From Martinezella lusitana (GTDB lineage Bacteria > Pseudomonadota > Alphaproteobacteria > Rhizobiales > Rhizobiaceae): DNA of 64,000 bases. The position numbers were made by a program, and so were the translations under genes. The stretch spans positions 62,001-126,000 of the forward strand of contig NZ_FMAF01000005.1 in the NCBI RefSeq assembly GCF_900094565.1, written 5' to 3'. Numbering within the stretch: position 1 is the first letter of the stretch; the number at the start of each line of letters is the position of its first letter. The notes beneath the pieces are model-generated. The model was given only the letters and a program-made list of their open reading frames with translations, made no database searches and had not been told where the DNA came from. Of this stretch, positions 8,876 to 16,957 are shown one piece after another.

Positions 8876-10228
8876 TTACGGCAGCTGCTTGCCCTTGTAG
8901 GTGGCTTCGAAGCGCTCAAGGACGGCGTCACCATTCTTGACCAAGTTGTCGATGCCTTCCTGGACGCCGACCTTATTGGCGAAGATCGCCTGCATCTGGT
9001 TGCCGAATTCGGCGCGGATCTGCGTGAAGTTGCCGAGACGGATGCCGCGGGTGATCGGGGTCGGCTCGGAGGCGGTCAGGCTGGCGATCGCGACTTCGCG
9101 GCCCTTGTAGGGAGCCTTGCTATAGAAGCCGGAGGACTTCATGAATTCGAAGCCGGAATTCGTGACCGGGATGTAGCCGGTGTTGGTCGACCAGAAGAGA
9201 GCGGTCTTGGGGTCGTGGATGAAGTTCAGGAACGCGGCGGCGCCCTTGTATTCATCGGAGGACTTGCCGGAGAGAACCCAGAGCGAAGCACCGCCGACCA
9301 GCGAGTTCTTGCGTTCGGTGCCGGCGTAGACCGGAAGCTCGGCGACATCCCAGTTCATGCCTGCCTTCTGCGTCTTGCCGACCGTACCGTGGTCGCCGAC
9401 CGAGGTCATGATCATCTGGCAATCGCCCGATGCGAAGGCCTGAACCATGTCCTGGCCGAGATCCTTCGACTTGATCTTGATGAGGCCCTGATCGTACCAG
9501 CTCTTGAGGTCGGTAACGTACTTGACGAATTTGGTCTTGTTAACAGTCAGACGGGCGTCGAGACCGTCATAGCCGTTATTCTTGGTGGCGATCGGCTGGT
9601 TGTGGAGCGCGGAGAACTGCTCCATCAGCTGCCAGCTTTCGTTGCCGGAGATGTTGATCGCCATCGGGCATTCATAGCCGGCACCCTTGAGCGCCTTCAT
9701 GTCGTCTGCGGCTTCTTCCCAGGTCTTCGGAGCTTCAGTCTTGCCGATCTTGGCAAAAGCGTCCTTGTTCCAATAGAGCAGGGCGGTCGAAGAGTTGAAC
9801 GGGAAGGAGAGCAGCTCGCCCTTCGACGTTGCGTAATAGCGCGCAATGCCGGGGAAGTAGTCGTTCCAGTCGATCTTGTAGCCATTTTCGGACATCAGCT
9901 TGCCGGCAGGGTAATAGGCGCCGGAGAGCATCATCGTTGCGGTGCCGGCGTCATAGACCTGGACGACTGCAGGCTGCTTGCCAGCGCGGAAGGCGGCAAT
10001 GGTGTTCTGCAAAGTGGCGTCGTAATTGCCCTGGCTGGTGCAGACGACTTCATAGTCCTTCTGCGACTCGTTGAAGTTCTTGCACATCGTCTGAACGACG
10101 CGCTCGAGGTCGCCCGACAGGCCGAACCAGAAATCGAACTTGGTCGGAGCAGCAGCAGCAGGCAGGGCCAGCGCTAAGCTCATGACGCCGGCGGCGGCAG
10201 CCGAAATGTAGTTTTTAAGTTTCGACAT
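8876..10228 (-). CDS. ugpB: sn-glycerol-3-phosphate ABC transporter, periplasmic binding protein
   Basis: Periplasmic receptor that delivers glycerol-3-phosphate to UgpAE. It has 450 residues, with a Sec signal peptide MSKLKNYISAAAAGVMSLAL ending near ALPAAAA. The mature part begins TKFDFWFGLSGDLERVVQ and contains QVYDAGTATMM, both close to E. coli UgpB (FWHSMEGELG and QVYEVGTATMM), which separates it from sugar-binding relatives. It is first in the ugpB-ugpA-ugpE unit, followed by the 8827-8852 hairpin. A PHO-box-like repeat lies 67-85 bp before the start. Confidence 0.92.
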   Translation of the reverse strand: MSKLKNYISAAAAGVMSLALALPAAAAPTKFDFWFGLSGDLERVVQTMCKNFNESQKDYEVVCTSQGNYDATLQNTIAAFRAGKQPAVVQVYDAGTATMMLSGAYYPAGKLMSENGYKIDWNDYFPGIARYYATSKGELLSFPFNSSTALLYWNKDAFAKIGKTEAPKTWEEAADDMKALKGAGYECPMAINISGNESWQLMEQFSALHNQPIATKNNGYDGLDARLTVNKTKFVKYVTDLKSWYDQGLIKIKSKDLGQDMVQAFASGDCQMIMTSVGDHGTVGKTQKAGMNWDVAELPVYAGTERKNSLVGGASLWVLSGKSSDEYKGAAAFLNFIHDPKTALFWSTNTGYIPVTNSGFEFMKSSGFYSKAPYKGREVAIASLTASEPTPITRGIRLGNFTQIRAEFGNQMQAIFANKVGVQEGIDNLVKNGDAVLERFEATYKGKQLP

Positions 10229-10294
10229 AATCCCTATTTCCTTTTTGAAAGCTCGGAACCGGTGGTCTTGCGCAAGTCCGCGGTAGCGGCGTTA

Positions 10295-10313
10295 TAGACA
10301 AGCTGTGTGACAG
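10295..10313 (-). promoter_or_regulatory. PHO-box-like repeat before ugpB
   Basis: On the minus strand the sequence is CTGTCACACAGCTTGTCTA, two TGTC half-sites about 67-85 bp upstream of ugpB. The spacing is 12 rather than the ideal 11 bp, so the match is weaker than the one before ugpC. Confidence 0.4.
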
Positions 10314-10552
10314 TTTGTTGAGGGCAAAAATCCCGTATCGACAGCCATTTTCAGTCGATGCGAGGGTTTTCGGGCGGCCGAACTTTGAATGATCAAGTAT
10401 TTGAGATGGCGCTGATCAAGACGTGTAATCTAGGACGGTTCGTGCGGGGATTGTTGCTTGCCTCGAAAGGGCTGCATCTTCCTTGCTGGCGGCCTGAATG
10501 GTGATGCATGATCTCGCCGGACGAATCCATGAAGCAGCGGAGGGGCGCATCG
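10314..10552. other. Intergenic region between ugpB and the acetyltransferase gene
   Basis: Divergent promoter region. Apart from the PHO-like repeat at its edge I see no gene; open frames crossing it are not convincing. Confidence 0.4.
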
Positions 10553-11110
10553 ATGGGCATCACCGAAAGGCAGAGGATGGCGGCGGCTGAATGGTATTGC
10601 TGCTTCGATCCCGAACTCGATGCGTTACGGTGGCGGGCGCGCGAGGCCGTGCATGAGCATAACACGATGCCGCCAGCGCAGCGCGGCAATCTCGGGCCGG
10701 CTTTGGCTGCGCTCTTCGCTCGCGCTGCGGAGAATGTTTTCATCGAAGCGCCGTTTCACTGCTCCTATGGGATGAACATCTCGCTTGGTCGGCGGGTCTA
10801 TCTCAATGCAGGCTGCACCATTCTCGACAGTGGCAGCGTGCGCATCGGCGAAGGCAGCATGCTGGGGCCGGGCGTTCATATATATTGTGCGGAACACCAC
10901 AGGGACCCGGAGAAGCGGCGCGCCGGCATGGAGATTGCGCGACCGGTTACGATCGGCAGGGATGTGTGGATCGGGGGCGGAGCCATTATTCTAGGTGGCG
11001 CGACGATCGGCGACGGGGCGATCGTGGGGGCCGGCTCGGTCGTGACAAGAGATGTCGCAGCGGGTGCTACCGTGGTCGGCAATCCCGCCCGGCCTGTCGG
11101 CGGGAGCTAG
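10553..11110 (+). CDS. Maltose/galactoside O-acetyltransferase family protein (left-handed beta-helix)
   Basis: Acetyl-CoA-dependent O-acetyltransferase of the LacA/Maa/NodL group, about 185 residues from ATG 10553. This start is chosen because GGAGGGG lies nine bases before it and because the family begins with a short TERQRM-like helix; the in-frame ATGs at 10508 and 10529 would add up to 15 residues. Seen: the Mac-type N-terminal helical segment [18 protein letters not shown], then hexapeptide repeats ([56 protein letters not shown]) and a GNPARPVG end. The substrate could be a sugar, a lipochitooligosaccharide-like molecule or a polysaccharide precursor; nothing here decides it. Confidence 0.85.
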   Translation: MGITERQRMAAAEWYCCFDPELDALRWRAREAVHEHNTMPPAQRGNLGPALAALFARAAENVFIEAPFHCSYGMNISLGRRVYLNAGCTILDSGSVRIGEGSMLGPGVHIYCAEHHRDPEKRRAGMEIARPVTIGRDVWIGGGAIILGGATIGDGAIVGAGSVVTRDVAAGATVVGNPARPVGGS

Positions 11111-11118
11111 AAAGAGGA

Positions 11119-11430
11119 TCAGTTCGCCGGGCGGCGGCGTTTTGTCCACCACACCGCAAAACGCCGGCGCCAGCGACGGACGACCGGCATATCATGTGAC
11201 AGCACGATGAAGCCAAGCGGCAGCATCCAGAAGCCGAGCACCGGCATGAAGCCAAGCAGTCCGCCGAAGATGAGGGCAATGCCGACGCCGACGCGCGCAA
11301 GCCGCGATCGGGGCAGGGGAATTCTCACAGAGCCGAAAACAAGCTCGCGAGTTGAGGGATCAATGCCGAAACGGCGGGTTTTCCGGCCATTTCGATCGGC
11401 ATTTGTTGTCGTTTCGCTTTGATCAGTCAT
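11119..11430 (-). CDS. Small inner-membrane protein, function unknown
   Basis: From ATG 11430 the product is about 103 residues (MTDQSETTTNADRNGRKTRR). It has a charged N-terminus, then a hydrophobic hairpin VGVGIALIFGGLLGFMPVLGFWMLPLGFIVLSHD, and a very basic tail VRRWRRRFAVWWTKRRR. The FGGLLGFMPVLGFWMLPLG stretch resembles the short PGPGW-type membrane proteins. A longer frame reaches 11508, but its extra 26 residues look non-coding. It converges on the acetyltransferase gene with 8 bp between the stops. No function can be assigned. Confidence 0.65.
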   Translation of the reverse strand: MTDQSETTTNADRNGRKTRRFGIDPSTRELVFGSVRIPLPRSRLARVGVGIALIFGGLLGFMPVLGFWMLPLGFIVLSHDMPVVRRWRRRFAVWWTKRRRPAN

Positions 11431-11546
11431 CCACAGGAAATGGTGAGGCGGCGAAATAATGCAAGAGAATTCGATTTTTTTGAAAAAACCGCTTGGCAAA
11501 TCGGGCAAGCGTTTGTATTAGCCCACTCACACCGCGCCAAGCGCAT

Positions 11547-11621
11547 TCCCTGGTAGCTCAGCGGTAGAGCATTCGACTGTTAATCGACAGGTCGCCGGTT
11601 CGAATCCGGCCCGGGGAGCCA
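11547..11621 (+). tRNA. tRNA-Asn (anticodon GTT)
   Basis: 75 nt including an encoded CCA. The acceptor stem TCCCTGG pairs with CCGGGGA (one G-T pair). The D-arm GCTCAGCGGTAGAGC, anticodon loop CTGTTAA with GTT, and T-arm GGTTCGAATCC are all canonical. Confidence 0.97.
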
Positions 11622-11647
11622 CTCTTTCTGAGAAGAGTTCGTTTTTT
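11621..11647 (+). terminator. Terminator after tRNA-Asn
   Basis: ACTCTT / AAGAGT hairpin, then TCG and six T, immediately downstream of the tRNA 3' end. Confidence 0.75.
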
Positions 11648-11887
11648 CTGTATTATAAAGAATACAGATTTTCTTCCTCGCCACCTCTGAAGTCATCATC
11701 GTCGATGATATCCACGCCGCGGTCAAGCCGCCGGCATCCCCTTCCTCGATGGTGGTTATTCTGGAGACGGCGTCGCCTGGGCGCGCCTGCGCGATCAGCA
11801 GGGAAGCCACGACGGTCTTTTCGGTTGCGCAGCCCGGCTATTTGCGCTTGGGTCGGGCGAAAAGCTTGACTCTAAGGAACAATAAAA

Positions 11888-12226
11888 ATGATGCGCCAAT
11901 GGATGGTTTTGGCTTTGTGTGTATCGATCAGCGCCGGACACGCTTTGGCTGATACCGATTCCGTCTCGAATGCGAAAACGCTTTGCCGAGCAGTGGACAC
12001 GACCATTTCGTTATCGCCGTGCACCTATTCCGAAGAAACGAAAACGGTCACGGTCTCTGTCGCGACGAGAGGTGGGGACGCTCAAGAACTCTGCCGAACC
12101 ATTGAGAGCTCTCTCATAGAAAAGCAGATATATTTCGGTGCCGATCCCTGGAAGCTGAATCTGAAATCGCCGGCCAGCGGCGACGACACGATCGCATCTT
12201 GTGATTTGCCGCAAACTCCCCGTTGA
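11888..12226 (+). CDS. Small secreted protein, function unknown
   Basis: 112 residues with a clear Sec signal peptide (MMRQWMVLALCVSISAGHALA, cleavage near ALA-DT). The mature part has four cysteines (in KTLCRA, SPCTY, ELCRT and ASCDL), which could form two disulfides in the periplasm. AAGGAA lies nine bases before ATG 11888. It starts a low-density region after tRNA-Asn. I recognise no family; the regular cysteine spacing and good ribosome binding site support a real gene. Confidence 0.65.
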   Translation: MMRQWMVLALCVSISAGHALADTDSVSNAKTLCRAVDTTISLSPCTYSEETKTVTVSVATRGGDAQELCRTIESSLIEKQIYFGADPWKLNLKSPASGDDTIASCDLPQTPR

Positions 12227-12273
12227 AGGGGACGCCGGCCCGGGGAGTGGTGGGTGAAACGAGAACGGGTGAG

Positions 12274-12513
12274 ATGTCGAAAATCAACGATCTGATAGCG
12301 TCGGCAAAGACCGTTTGCGACCGATACGAAAAAGGGCGCATGGAGAGAGAAACAGTCCGAGAATGGGTCCTGCGTCTGGGTGCTTATCCACCGCCGCATG
12401 GCGATCGTGTGCGGGAAGCGGCGGAGTGGTTCAGGGCTCACTCTGCAACCGAAGTGCCGGCCGATGTGCGAGATGTCGATCTGGACAGATTAAGAGCAAT
12501 CTTTTCGCAGTAA
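12274..12513 (+). CDS. Small hypothetical protein
   Basis: 79 residues from ATG 12274 (MSKINDLIASAKTVCDRYEK). The frame is open from a TTG at 12223, but that start has no support and overlaps the previous stop. The product looks soluble and helical, with an amphipathic repeat REWVLRLGAYPPPHGDRVREAAEWF and an acidic end DVRDVDLDRLRAIFSQ. It lies 47 bp after the secreted-protein gene, so both may be co-transcribed. Two terminator-like hairpins follow at 12619 and 12704. No family is recognised. Confidence 0.45.
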   Translation: MSKINDLIASAKTVCDRYEKGRMERETVREWVLRLGAYPPPHGDRVREAAEWFRAHSATEVPADVRDVDLDRLRAIFSQ

Positions 12514-12618
12514 GCCGATCGCACTTGATTGTCATCACGGATACTGTAGACACCCAAGAAGAACGCGACTGCCGTTAATTTAGAACGGGGTCGGGCGGCC
12601 GATTGACGTCACGTTGCT

Positions 12619-12647
12619 GCTGCGAGATCACGCAGCCGTTCTTTTTT
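12619..12647 (+). terminator. Terminator-like hairpin
   Basis: GCTGCG-AGATCA-CGCAGC stem-loop followed by CGTTC and six T. It may end the 11888-12513 transcript. Confidence 0.6.
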
Positions 12648-12703
12648 CCCAAGTCTGAGAGAGTGAACGAGCTGCATCAGCGGAGTGTGCAATTTTATTG
12701 CAC

Positions 12704-12726
12704 GCGCCTTCGGGCGCCGATTTTTT
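12704..12726 (+). terminator. Second terminator-like hairpin
   Basis: GCGCC-TTCG-GGCGC with a stable UUCG loop, then CGA and six T. It sits directly after the palindrome at 12687-12703. The stem is short. Confidence 0.4.
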
Positions 12727-13233
12727 CGGCCCTAGTCTGGATGGAATGTCTGTGAATGCAAACTCTCGCAGAGCCTCGTGGGTCGAGTGTGTGTTCAGCG
12801 CAATCTCGGCCTGATCGTCCTCGTTTGCACGATTCTTTATGCTATTCCACGCACCGCAATTCTTGGCGTAATCCTGACGACGGCTTCCGGGCGGTGCTAT
12901 CTGCGTCCATTTTCGTCTCGGAGAGGCAGGTCTCCGCCACAACTTATCAGTTTGCTTTTGGGCATCTTGGCCTGGGAAGGTCTTTGTCTTCGCGACGAGC
13001 GGCTTCGAAGCCTCCTGCCCATCCGTTCCCCAATCGGCTGAGAATAGAAAATCCGCTTTGCCAGGGCTTTTTTGTACTGCAACAACAGAGTCTTGCATTC
13101 CTGCCGATGAAAGGGTTGCCGGTGCGATACAATGGCGGTTTTCGAGCCGCTATCGGCAAATTTCATGCAGATGTGTGTGGTATTTTGACGAAATTTGGTT
13201 CAAGGTATGGTTGCTCTCGCGAATGTGAGAAAA

Positions 13234-13270
13234 TGTTCATGTGTCGTTAATCTGAACCAGCGCATGAACA
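13234..13270. promoter_or_regulatory. Inverted repeat before the His-rich peptide gene
   Basis: TGTTCATG and CATGAACA arms (8 bp) separated by 21 bp, ending 50 bp before ATG 13321. A candidate operator or 5' leader structure; no known regulator is recognised. Confidence 0.3.
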
Positions 13271-13320
13271 TAAGGGCGCGATCCGCGCAGCATAGTCCCC
13301 CAATGCTTTAGAGGTTCAAC

Positions 13321-13494
13321 ATGAAAAACCTGATTCTTGCTTCTGCACTTGCACTGGCATCGGTCGTTGCCGTCAGCGCACCGTCCGAGGCGGCTCCGAT
13401 GCATCATCGTCACCATCACCATTGCTATATGAAGAAGGTGAAGCACAGAGTTCATGGCCACTGGGTCATTCGCAAGGAACGCGTCTGCCGTTAA
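13321..13494 (+). CDS. Histidine-rich secreted micro-protein
   Basis: 57 residues, too short for ordinary ORF lists. The start ATG 13321 follows TAGAGGTTCAAC. A signal peptide MKNLILASALALASVVAVSA, cleaved near SEA-AP, precedes a His cluster MHHRHHHHCYMKK, then KHRVHGHWVIRKERVCR. The mature part has two cysteines and eight histidines in about 32 residues, so metal binding in the periplasm is plausible but unproven. Small secreted proteins ending in basic-V-C-x patterns are frequent in rhizobia. A terminator follows at 13541. Confidence 0.75.
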   Translation: MKNLILASALALASVVAVSAPSEAAPMHHRHHHHCYMKKVKHRVHGHWVIRKERVCR

Positions 13495-13540
13495 TCGGTA
13501 GAAGCTTCGAACTGGCGCAAAATCCCCTCTGATTGCAAGT

Positions 13541-13580
13541 CGGCCGCTACCGATATCCTCGGCAGCGGCCGTTTCGTTTC
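13541..13580 (+). terminator. Terminator after the His-rich peptide gene
   Basis: CGGCCGCT / AGCGGCCG stem with an inner CCGA / TCGG pairing, followed by TTTCGTTTC. Confidence 0.6.
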
Positions 13581-13625
13581 TGGAACTCTATGAAGAGGGA
13601 CCTGCGGGACTTTCGTCCCGATGCA

Positions 13626-13961
13626 TTAAGGACGAATTTCGAATATTACGCCGCTTTGATGCCGGCGATGATAGCGGCGGTCGTCGCGCCAGCCACTGTC
13701 CCCGCGCCAGCCACCGTCCCGCTGGCGGCCACGGTCCCATCCGCGATCCTCGTGCCAATGACGGCGATCATGACCGCGCCAGCGGCGGCGATTGTCATAT
13801 GAATCCGGGTGCCAGCGCGTTCCCTGCTCTTGAACCAGAACAATATCTGAAGCCGTCGCGGGTGAAGCGCGGGGCGGCGCTGCCATCGTCGGCATGGTGA
13901 CCGACAGCAGCGAGCCTACGGCAAGCGCGGCGGTCAAAGCGATCGAAGCGAGGTTTTTCAA
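13626..13961 (-). CDS. Arg/Trp/Gly-rich secreted protein, function unknown
   Basis: 111 residues starting at TTG 13961. The TTG is favoured because AAAGGAG lies eight bases upstream and a clean signal peptide follows at once (LKNLASIALTAALAVGSLL, cleaved near TMA-AP). The mature part is dominated by repeats of W, R, D, G and H (GWDRGRQRDGGWRGDSGWRDDRRYHRR). Low-complexity basic proteins of this type are common in Rhizobiales and often sit in the periplasm or outer envelope. No function is known to me. Confidence 0.72.
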   Translation of the reverse strand: MKNLASIALTAALAVGSLLSVTMPTMAAPPRASPATASDIVLVQEQGTRWHPDSYDNRRRWRGHDRRHWHEDRGWDRGRQRDGGWRGDSGWRDDRRYHRRHQSGVIFEIRP

Positions 13962-14101
13962 AATGATAACTCCTTTATTCAGTCATATGCCCTTGAGCAG
14001 TAAACGCTATCGCCGCGACAAGGTTCCCCCTTCTGGTTGATCGGGGATGGTCGCAACACGTTTTGCTCGCAGGGGCTTGACTTCAGGAGCCGCTGGTCAA
14101 G

Positions 14102-14134
14102 AAAAAAGGGGGCCGGCAGGGAAAGCCGGACCCC
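14102..14134 (-). terminator. Terminator after the porin gene
   Basis: On the minus strand, GGGG-T-CCGGC pairs with GCCGG-C-CCCC (one mismatch) and is followed by six T. Confidence 0.85.
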
Positions 14135-14168
14135 TTCCTTCTCTGATCGGAGGTCAAGTCAGATCAGG

Positions 14169-15269
14169 TTAGAAGTTGCGTTCGAAGCGGAGAATGCCGG
14201 AGACGGTATCGTCCTTGGCATAGTCATAATGAACGTAGGTCAATTCCGGCTCGACCAGGAGGTTCTTGACCGGGTTGAACTTGAGGTTCGTGGTTGCTTC
14301 GAAGATCTTCGAGTCGGTATAGGCGAGCTGGAGGTTCCACTTCAGCTTTTCGTTGATCGGAACGCCGACGCCGCCCCAAACTGCCCAATCGCCCCAGCCG
14401 CACTTCGAGCCATTGACGGTGCCGTTCGGCGCCGTGCAAGCAGAGATGTCCTGGTTCGAGCCGGCATACTGGTTCAGCTTCTTGCCGTCCGTGTTGTAGC
14501 CGCCCATCAGGAAGGCCGTGAGGAAGCCGAAGTCGGCATCGATACGAGCCTTGACAGCACCTTCTTCGACGATGGAGTCATAACCGCCGACGACCTTGAA
14601 GCCCCACGCGCCAGACTTGAAGCCGAGACCGCCAACGACGTTCGGGGCGTAGTGGTTGGACCTCGACTGTTCCCAAGCACCGTCGTAAGTCGTCGAATCG
14701 GAAGCGGAGTTGCTATCTTCGAGCGAGATAACAGCCGAGAAGCCGTTGCCGGCGTCATATTCATAGGTCAACTGGTTGAGTTCGTATGGACCGTCATAGA
14801 TCACGTCGTCGTTGATGACGTCACCGGCGTAACCCATGTACAGGTTGTACTGGGAGTCCTTCTTACCAACGGTGAAGCCGCCGAGGCTGATGTAGGACCA
14901 CAGCAGGTTCGTGCTGGTGGAGCCGCCGTCGTTCCAGTCCCAACGGACGATGGTCTCGGTCTTCAGCGGACCGTATTCGGTGTCCGTCGCGGTGTCGACA
15001 TTCAGCTCTGCACGGGTGTGCCACAGCGTACCCTGCCTGCTGACGCGATTATAGGCGTTGTACCACTCGCCTTCCGTGCGGACCTTGCCGCCGATCTTGA
15101 GGCAGGTTTCGGTGCCTGGGATGAAGAAGTAGCCAGCGCCGTAAGCGTCGCAGATGCGAACGTATTCGAGCGGCTCCGGCTCAGCGGCAACGATCGCGTC
15201 GGCCGCATGAGCGCCGGATACTGCTGCCAGCGCAGCAGCGGAGCCGAGAAGAAGGCTCTTGATGTTCAT
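14169..15269 (-). CDS. Outer-membrane porin (RopA/Porin_2 family)
   Basis: 366-residue precursor of a 16-stranded general porin. The signal peptide MNIKSLLLGSAAALAAVSGA (cleaved at AHA-AD) is followed by the family hallmark EPLEYVRICDAYGAGYFFIPGT and CLKIGGKVR. Alternating beta-strand patterns run through the protein, which ends with the outer-membrane sorting signal ILRFERNF (terminal Phe). Family members are RopA in Rhizobium and Omp2b in Brucella. It is monocistronic: an upstream gap of about 630 bp and a terminator downstream. Strongly expressed porins of this kind typically have long leaders. Confidence 0.93.
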   Translation of the reverse strand: MNIKSLLLGSAAALAAVSGAHAADAIVAAEPEPLEYVRICDAYGAGYFFIPGTETCLKIGGKVRTEGEWYNAYNRVSRQGTLWHTRAELNVDTATDTEYGPLKTETIVRWDWNDGGSTSTNLLWSYISLGGFTVGKKDSQYNLYMGYAGDVINDDVIYDGPYELNQLTYEYDAGNGFSAVISLEDSNSASDSTTYDGAWEQSRSNHYAPNVVGGLGFKSGAWGFKVVGGYDSIVEEGAVKARIDADFGFLTAFLMGGYNTDGKKLNQYAGSNQDISACTAPNGTVNGSKCGWGDWAVWGGVGVPINEKLKWNLQLAYTDSKIFEATTNLKFNPVKNLLVEPELTYVHYDYAKDDTVSGILRFERNF

Positions 15270-15901
15270 AATAACTCCAATCTTTCTTGATTGGGTATGA
15301 GATAACCCGTCGAAAAGACGACGTGCCCAACCCCATCCCGTTCATGTTCCCTATCAGTAGCTGCGAAGTAATAAGCTTCACGAACTATTACCTGAACCTG
15401 CTTTGCTGATTTGGCAAGATACTAAGGTTTCCGAACTATGTGCGTGCTATTCGAAAAAAAGCTTTGTTGCAAAAATGACGCAATTCGCCGGGTAAGCTGA
15501 TTATACAGGCCCTTTAGCCGCCTTCGTGGAAGTTGTAGCCAGGGGGAGTGCGGCAAGCGATCAAGCGCCTTTGCGTTGCAGGCATTCGCTTGAATGGTGA
15601 CGCTTGTGACGCGGGATGGGCTAACGCGGGACGAAATAAGACGATCGATGCAGCGGTCACCGGCGCATGGTCTCTCTACCGACGCAGAAGTCCGACACCG
15701 CCGCTGGCTCGATATTAAGCCAGGGATCGACGACCCATCGGCAAACCAAACGCATGTAACGTCATGAAATTCGATTTGTATTCCCCACGTGTGCGGTTGG
15801 CGATTATCTATTCCCATACCGTCGGCAGATAATGCGGCAGAGATCCGGCATGGTGGACCACACGAAGGCCATGGGCCGGATCTCGCTCCGAAAGTGAAGC
15901 A
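15270..15901. other. Porin upstream region, no gene seen
   Basis: 632 bp. The part next to the porin is AT-rich and probably holds its promoter and leader. A 131-codon minus-strand frame (15422-15817) has no signal, motif or ribosome binding site and is not called. Confidence 0.45.
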
Positions 15902-16102
15902 ATGGGATTTGTAAATTGGCGACTCGTCGGCATTCTCAGATCACTTGGTCGGCATCGCGCTGAAAACTTTCAGCGGCACTATGAGCCATGGGCTGTTTTC
16001 TCCATGGAGCTCTTCGAGCGAGAAATCGAGGCCTTCTACAGGCGCTCGCGATTTACCATCGTGATCTCGGCGCGGCGTGATTACGCTGCACGTCTTGTTT
16101 GA
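15902..16102 (+). CDS. Possible small hypothetical protein
   Basis: 66 codons from ATG 15902 (MGFVNWRLVGILRSLGRHR), preceded by AAGTGAAG seven bases upstream. The translation has a helical segment FSMELFEREIEAFYRR and no low-complexity bias. No family is recognised, and it could be a chance frame. Confidence 0.25.
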   Translation: MGFVNWRLVGILRSLGRHRAENFQRHYEPWAVFSMELFEREIEAFYRRSRFTIVISARRDYAARLV

Positions 16103-16131
16103 ATTTCGCGAATCCATTTGGTCGTGATTTG

Positions 16132-16158
16132 AAAAAAGCCGGAGCGTTCGCCCCGGCT
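16132..16158 (-). terminator. Terminator after the 16235-16537 gene
   Basis: On the minus strand AGCCGGGGC / GCTCCGGCT (one mismatch) is followed by six T. Confidence 0.8.
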
Positions 16159-16234
16159 TTGTGTGTTCGTCTCCCTTTCATGGTCGACGTCCAGTTGAAT
16201 GGCACGTTCCACGAGAAGTTTCGGTCCTGACAGT

Positions 16235-16537
16235 TTAATTATTCAACGCGCCACCGATAATGGCACCAAGCGCGAAGGCTGCTGCCGGATACCAAAGGCC
16301 GTCGCTATGGCGACGGTAGCCGGGTCGACGGTCGCGGTAGCCCCGATATCCGTGATAGTAGCCACGCTCGTCCCGGCCATGGTGCGGCCCCCATCCAGGA
16401 CGGTCTTGTCCTCTCTGAGGCATATTCCGGTGAACCTCTCCAGACCGATCGCGATGGTGACGCGGCCATTCCTGCGCATTGGCGAGGGGTGCTGCGAGCA
16501 TTGTGGCAGCCATGGCGACGATGAATATCTTCTTCAT
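16235..16537 (-). CDS. Small secreted protein with C-terminal glycine-zipper segment
   Basis: 100 residues from ATG 16537, where AAGGAAACAACC gives a good ribosome binding site; the frame is open 24 bases further. The signal peptide [21 protein letters not shown] is cleaved before QEW. A basic, His/Arg/Gly/Tyr-rich middle ([19 protein letters not shown]) leads to a hydrophobic end [19 protein letters not shown], which could insert in a membrane as a glycine zipper. This architecture recurs in rhizobial envelope proteins of unknown role. A terminator follows at 16132-16158. Confidence 0.7.
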   Translation of the reverse strand: MKKIFIVAMAATMLAAPLANAQEWPRHHRDRSGEVHRNMPQRGQDRPGWGPHHGRDERGYYHGYRGYRDRRPGYRRHSDGLWYPAAAFALGAIIGGALNN

Positions 16538-16734
16538 TGGTTGTTTCCTTGTTATTCGCAAGGGAACCTTAGTAACTGTGAGGTGAACAGGAAGTGAACT
16601 TTAAACCCAAAAATGTAGTCGGGGGGCGATTGCCACGCCCCGTTTCGCTGCGGCGAATGACTCCTGCCAAAATTGCCGCGCCCCAAAAAAATCCAATGAT
16701 TTCTCAAGTGCTTATGATGGAAAAAGGGGAAGGA

Positions 16735-16808
16735 TGGAGGCCTCGCCCGGAATCGAACCGGGATGCAAGGATTTGCAGTCCTCTGCGTAACCACTCCGCC
16801 ACGAGGCC
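16735..16808 (-). tRNA. tRNA-Cys (anticodon GCA)
   Basis: 74 nt including CCA. The acceptor stem GGCCTCG pairs with CGAGGCC. The anticodon loop reads CTGCAAA (GCA), and the T-arm is CCCGG-TTCGATT-CCGGG. Confidence 0.97.
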
Positions 16809-16957
16809 ATCCGATATATAAAGGCGAGTGATGGCGGGCGTTTAGAACGAATCTTGAATGGGCGCAAGGGCCTCGCTCTGAATATCGCTCTTTTTTCGCT
16901 GCGAGTAACAGCTTGCTGGCCGCCTGCAGCGGGTAGGGATGCTCGATGCTTTGCCGT

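Larger units (their letters stand above)
12514..13320. other. 807-bp region without a convincing gene
   Basis: Open frames here (for instance 12628-13098 minus) have no ribosome binding site or recognisable composition. The region contains two terminator-like hairpins (12619-12647 and 12704-12726), a palindrome GTGCAAT-TTT-ATTGCAC at 12687-12703, and an 8-bp inverted repeat (TGTTCATG / CATGAACA) at 13234-13270 before the next small gene. A 19-bp stretch near 12560-12578 resembles the 3' end of the 13321 gene. Confidence 0.5.

Noticed and set aside
11580..11810. 76-codon minus-strand frame ending in GPDSNRRPVD
   Set aside because: It reads the antisense of tRNA-Asn; the GPDSNRRP pattern is a well-known false protein from tRNA genes.
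12628..13098. 156-codon minus-strand frame
   Set aside because: No ribosome binding site, no signal or motif, and it covers two plus-strand terminators; composition looks random.
11547..13300. tRNA-Asn as an attachment site of an integrated element
   Set aside because: No integrase and no direct repeat of the tRNA 3' end could be found by eye downstream.
16594..16821. 75-codon plus-strand frame containing RPRPESNRDARI
   Set aside because: Antisense of tRNA-Cys, the same type of artefact.
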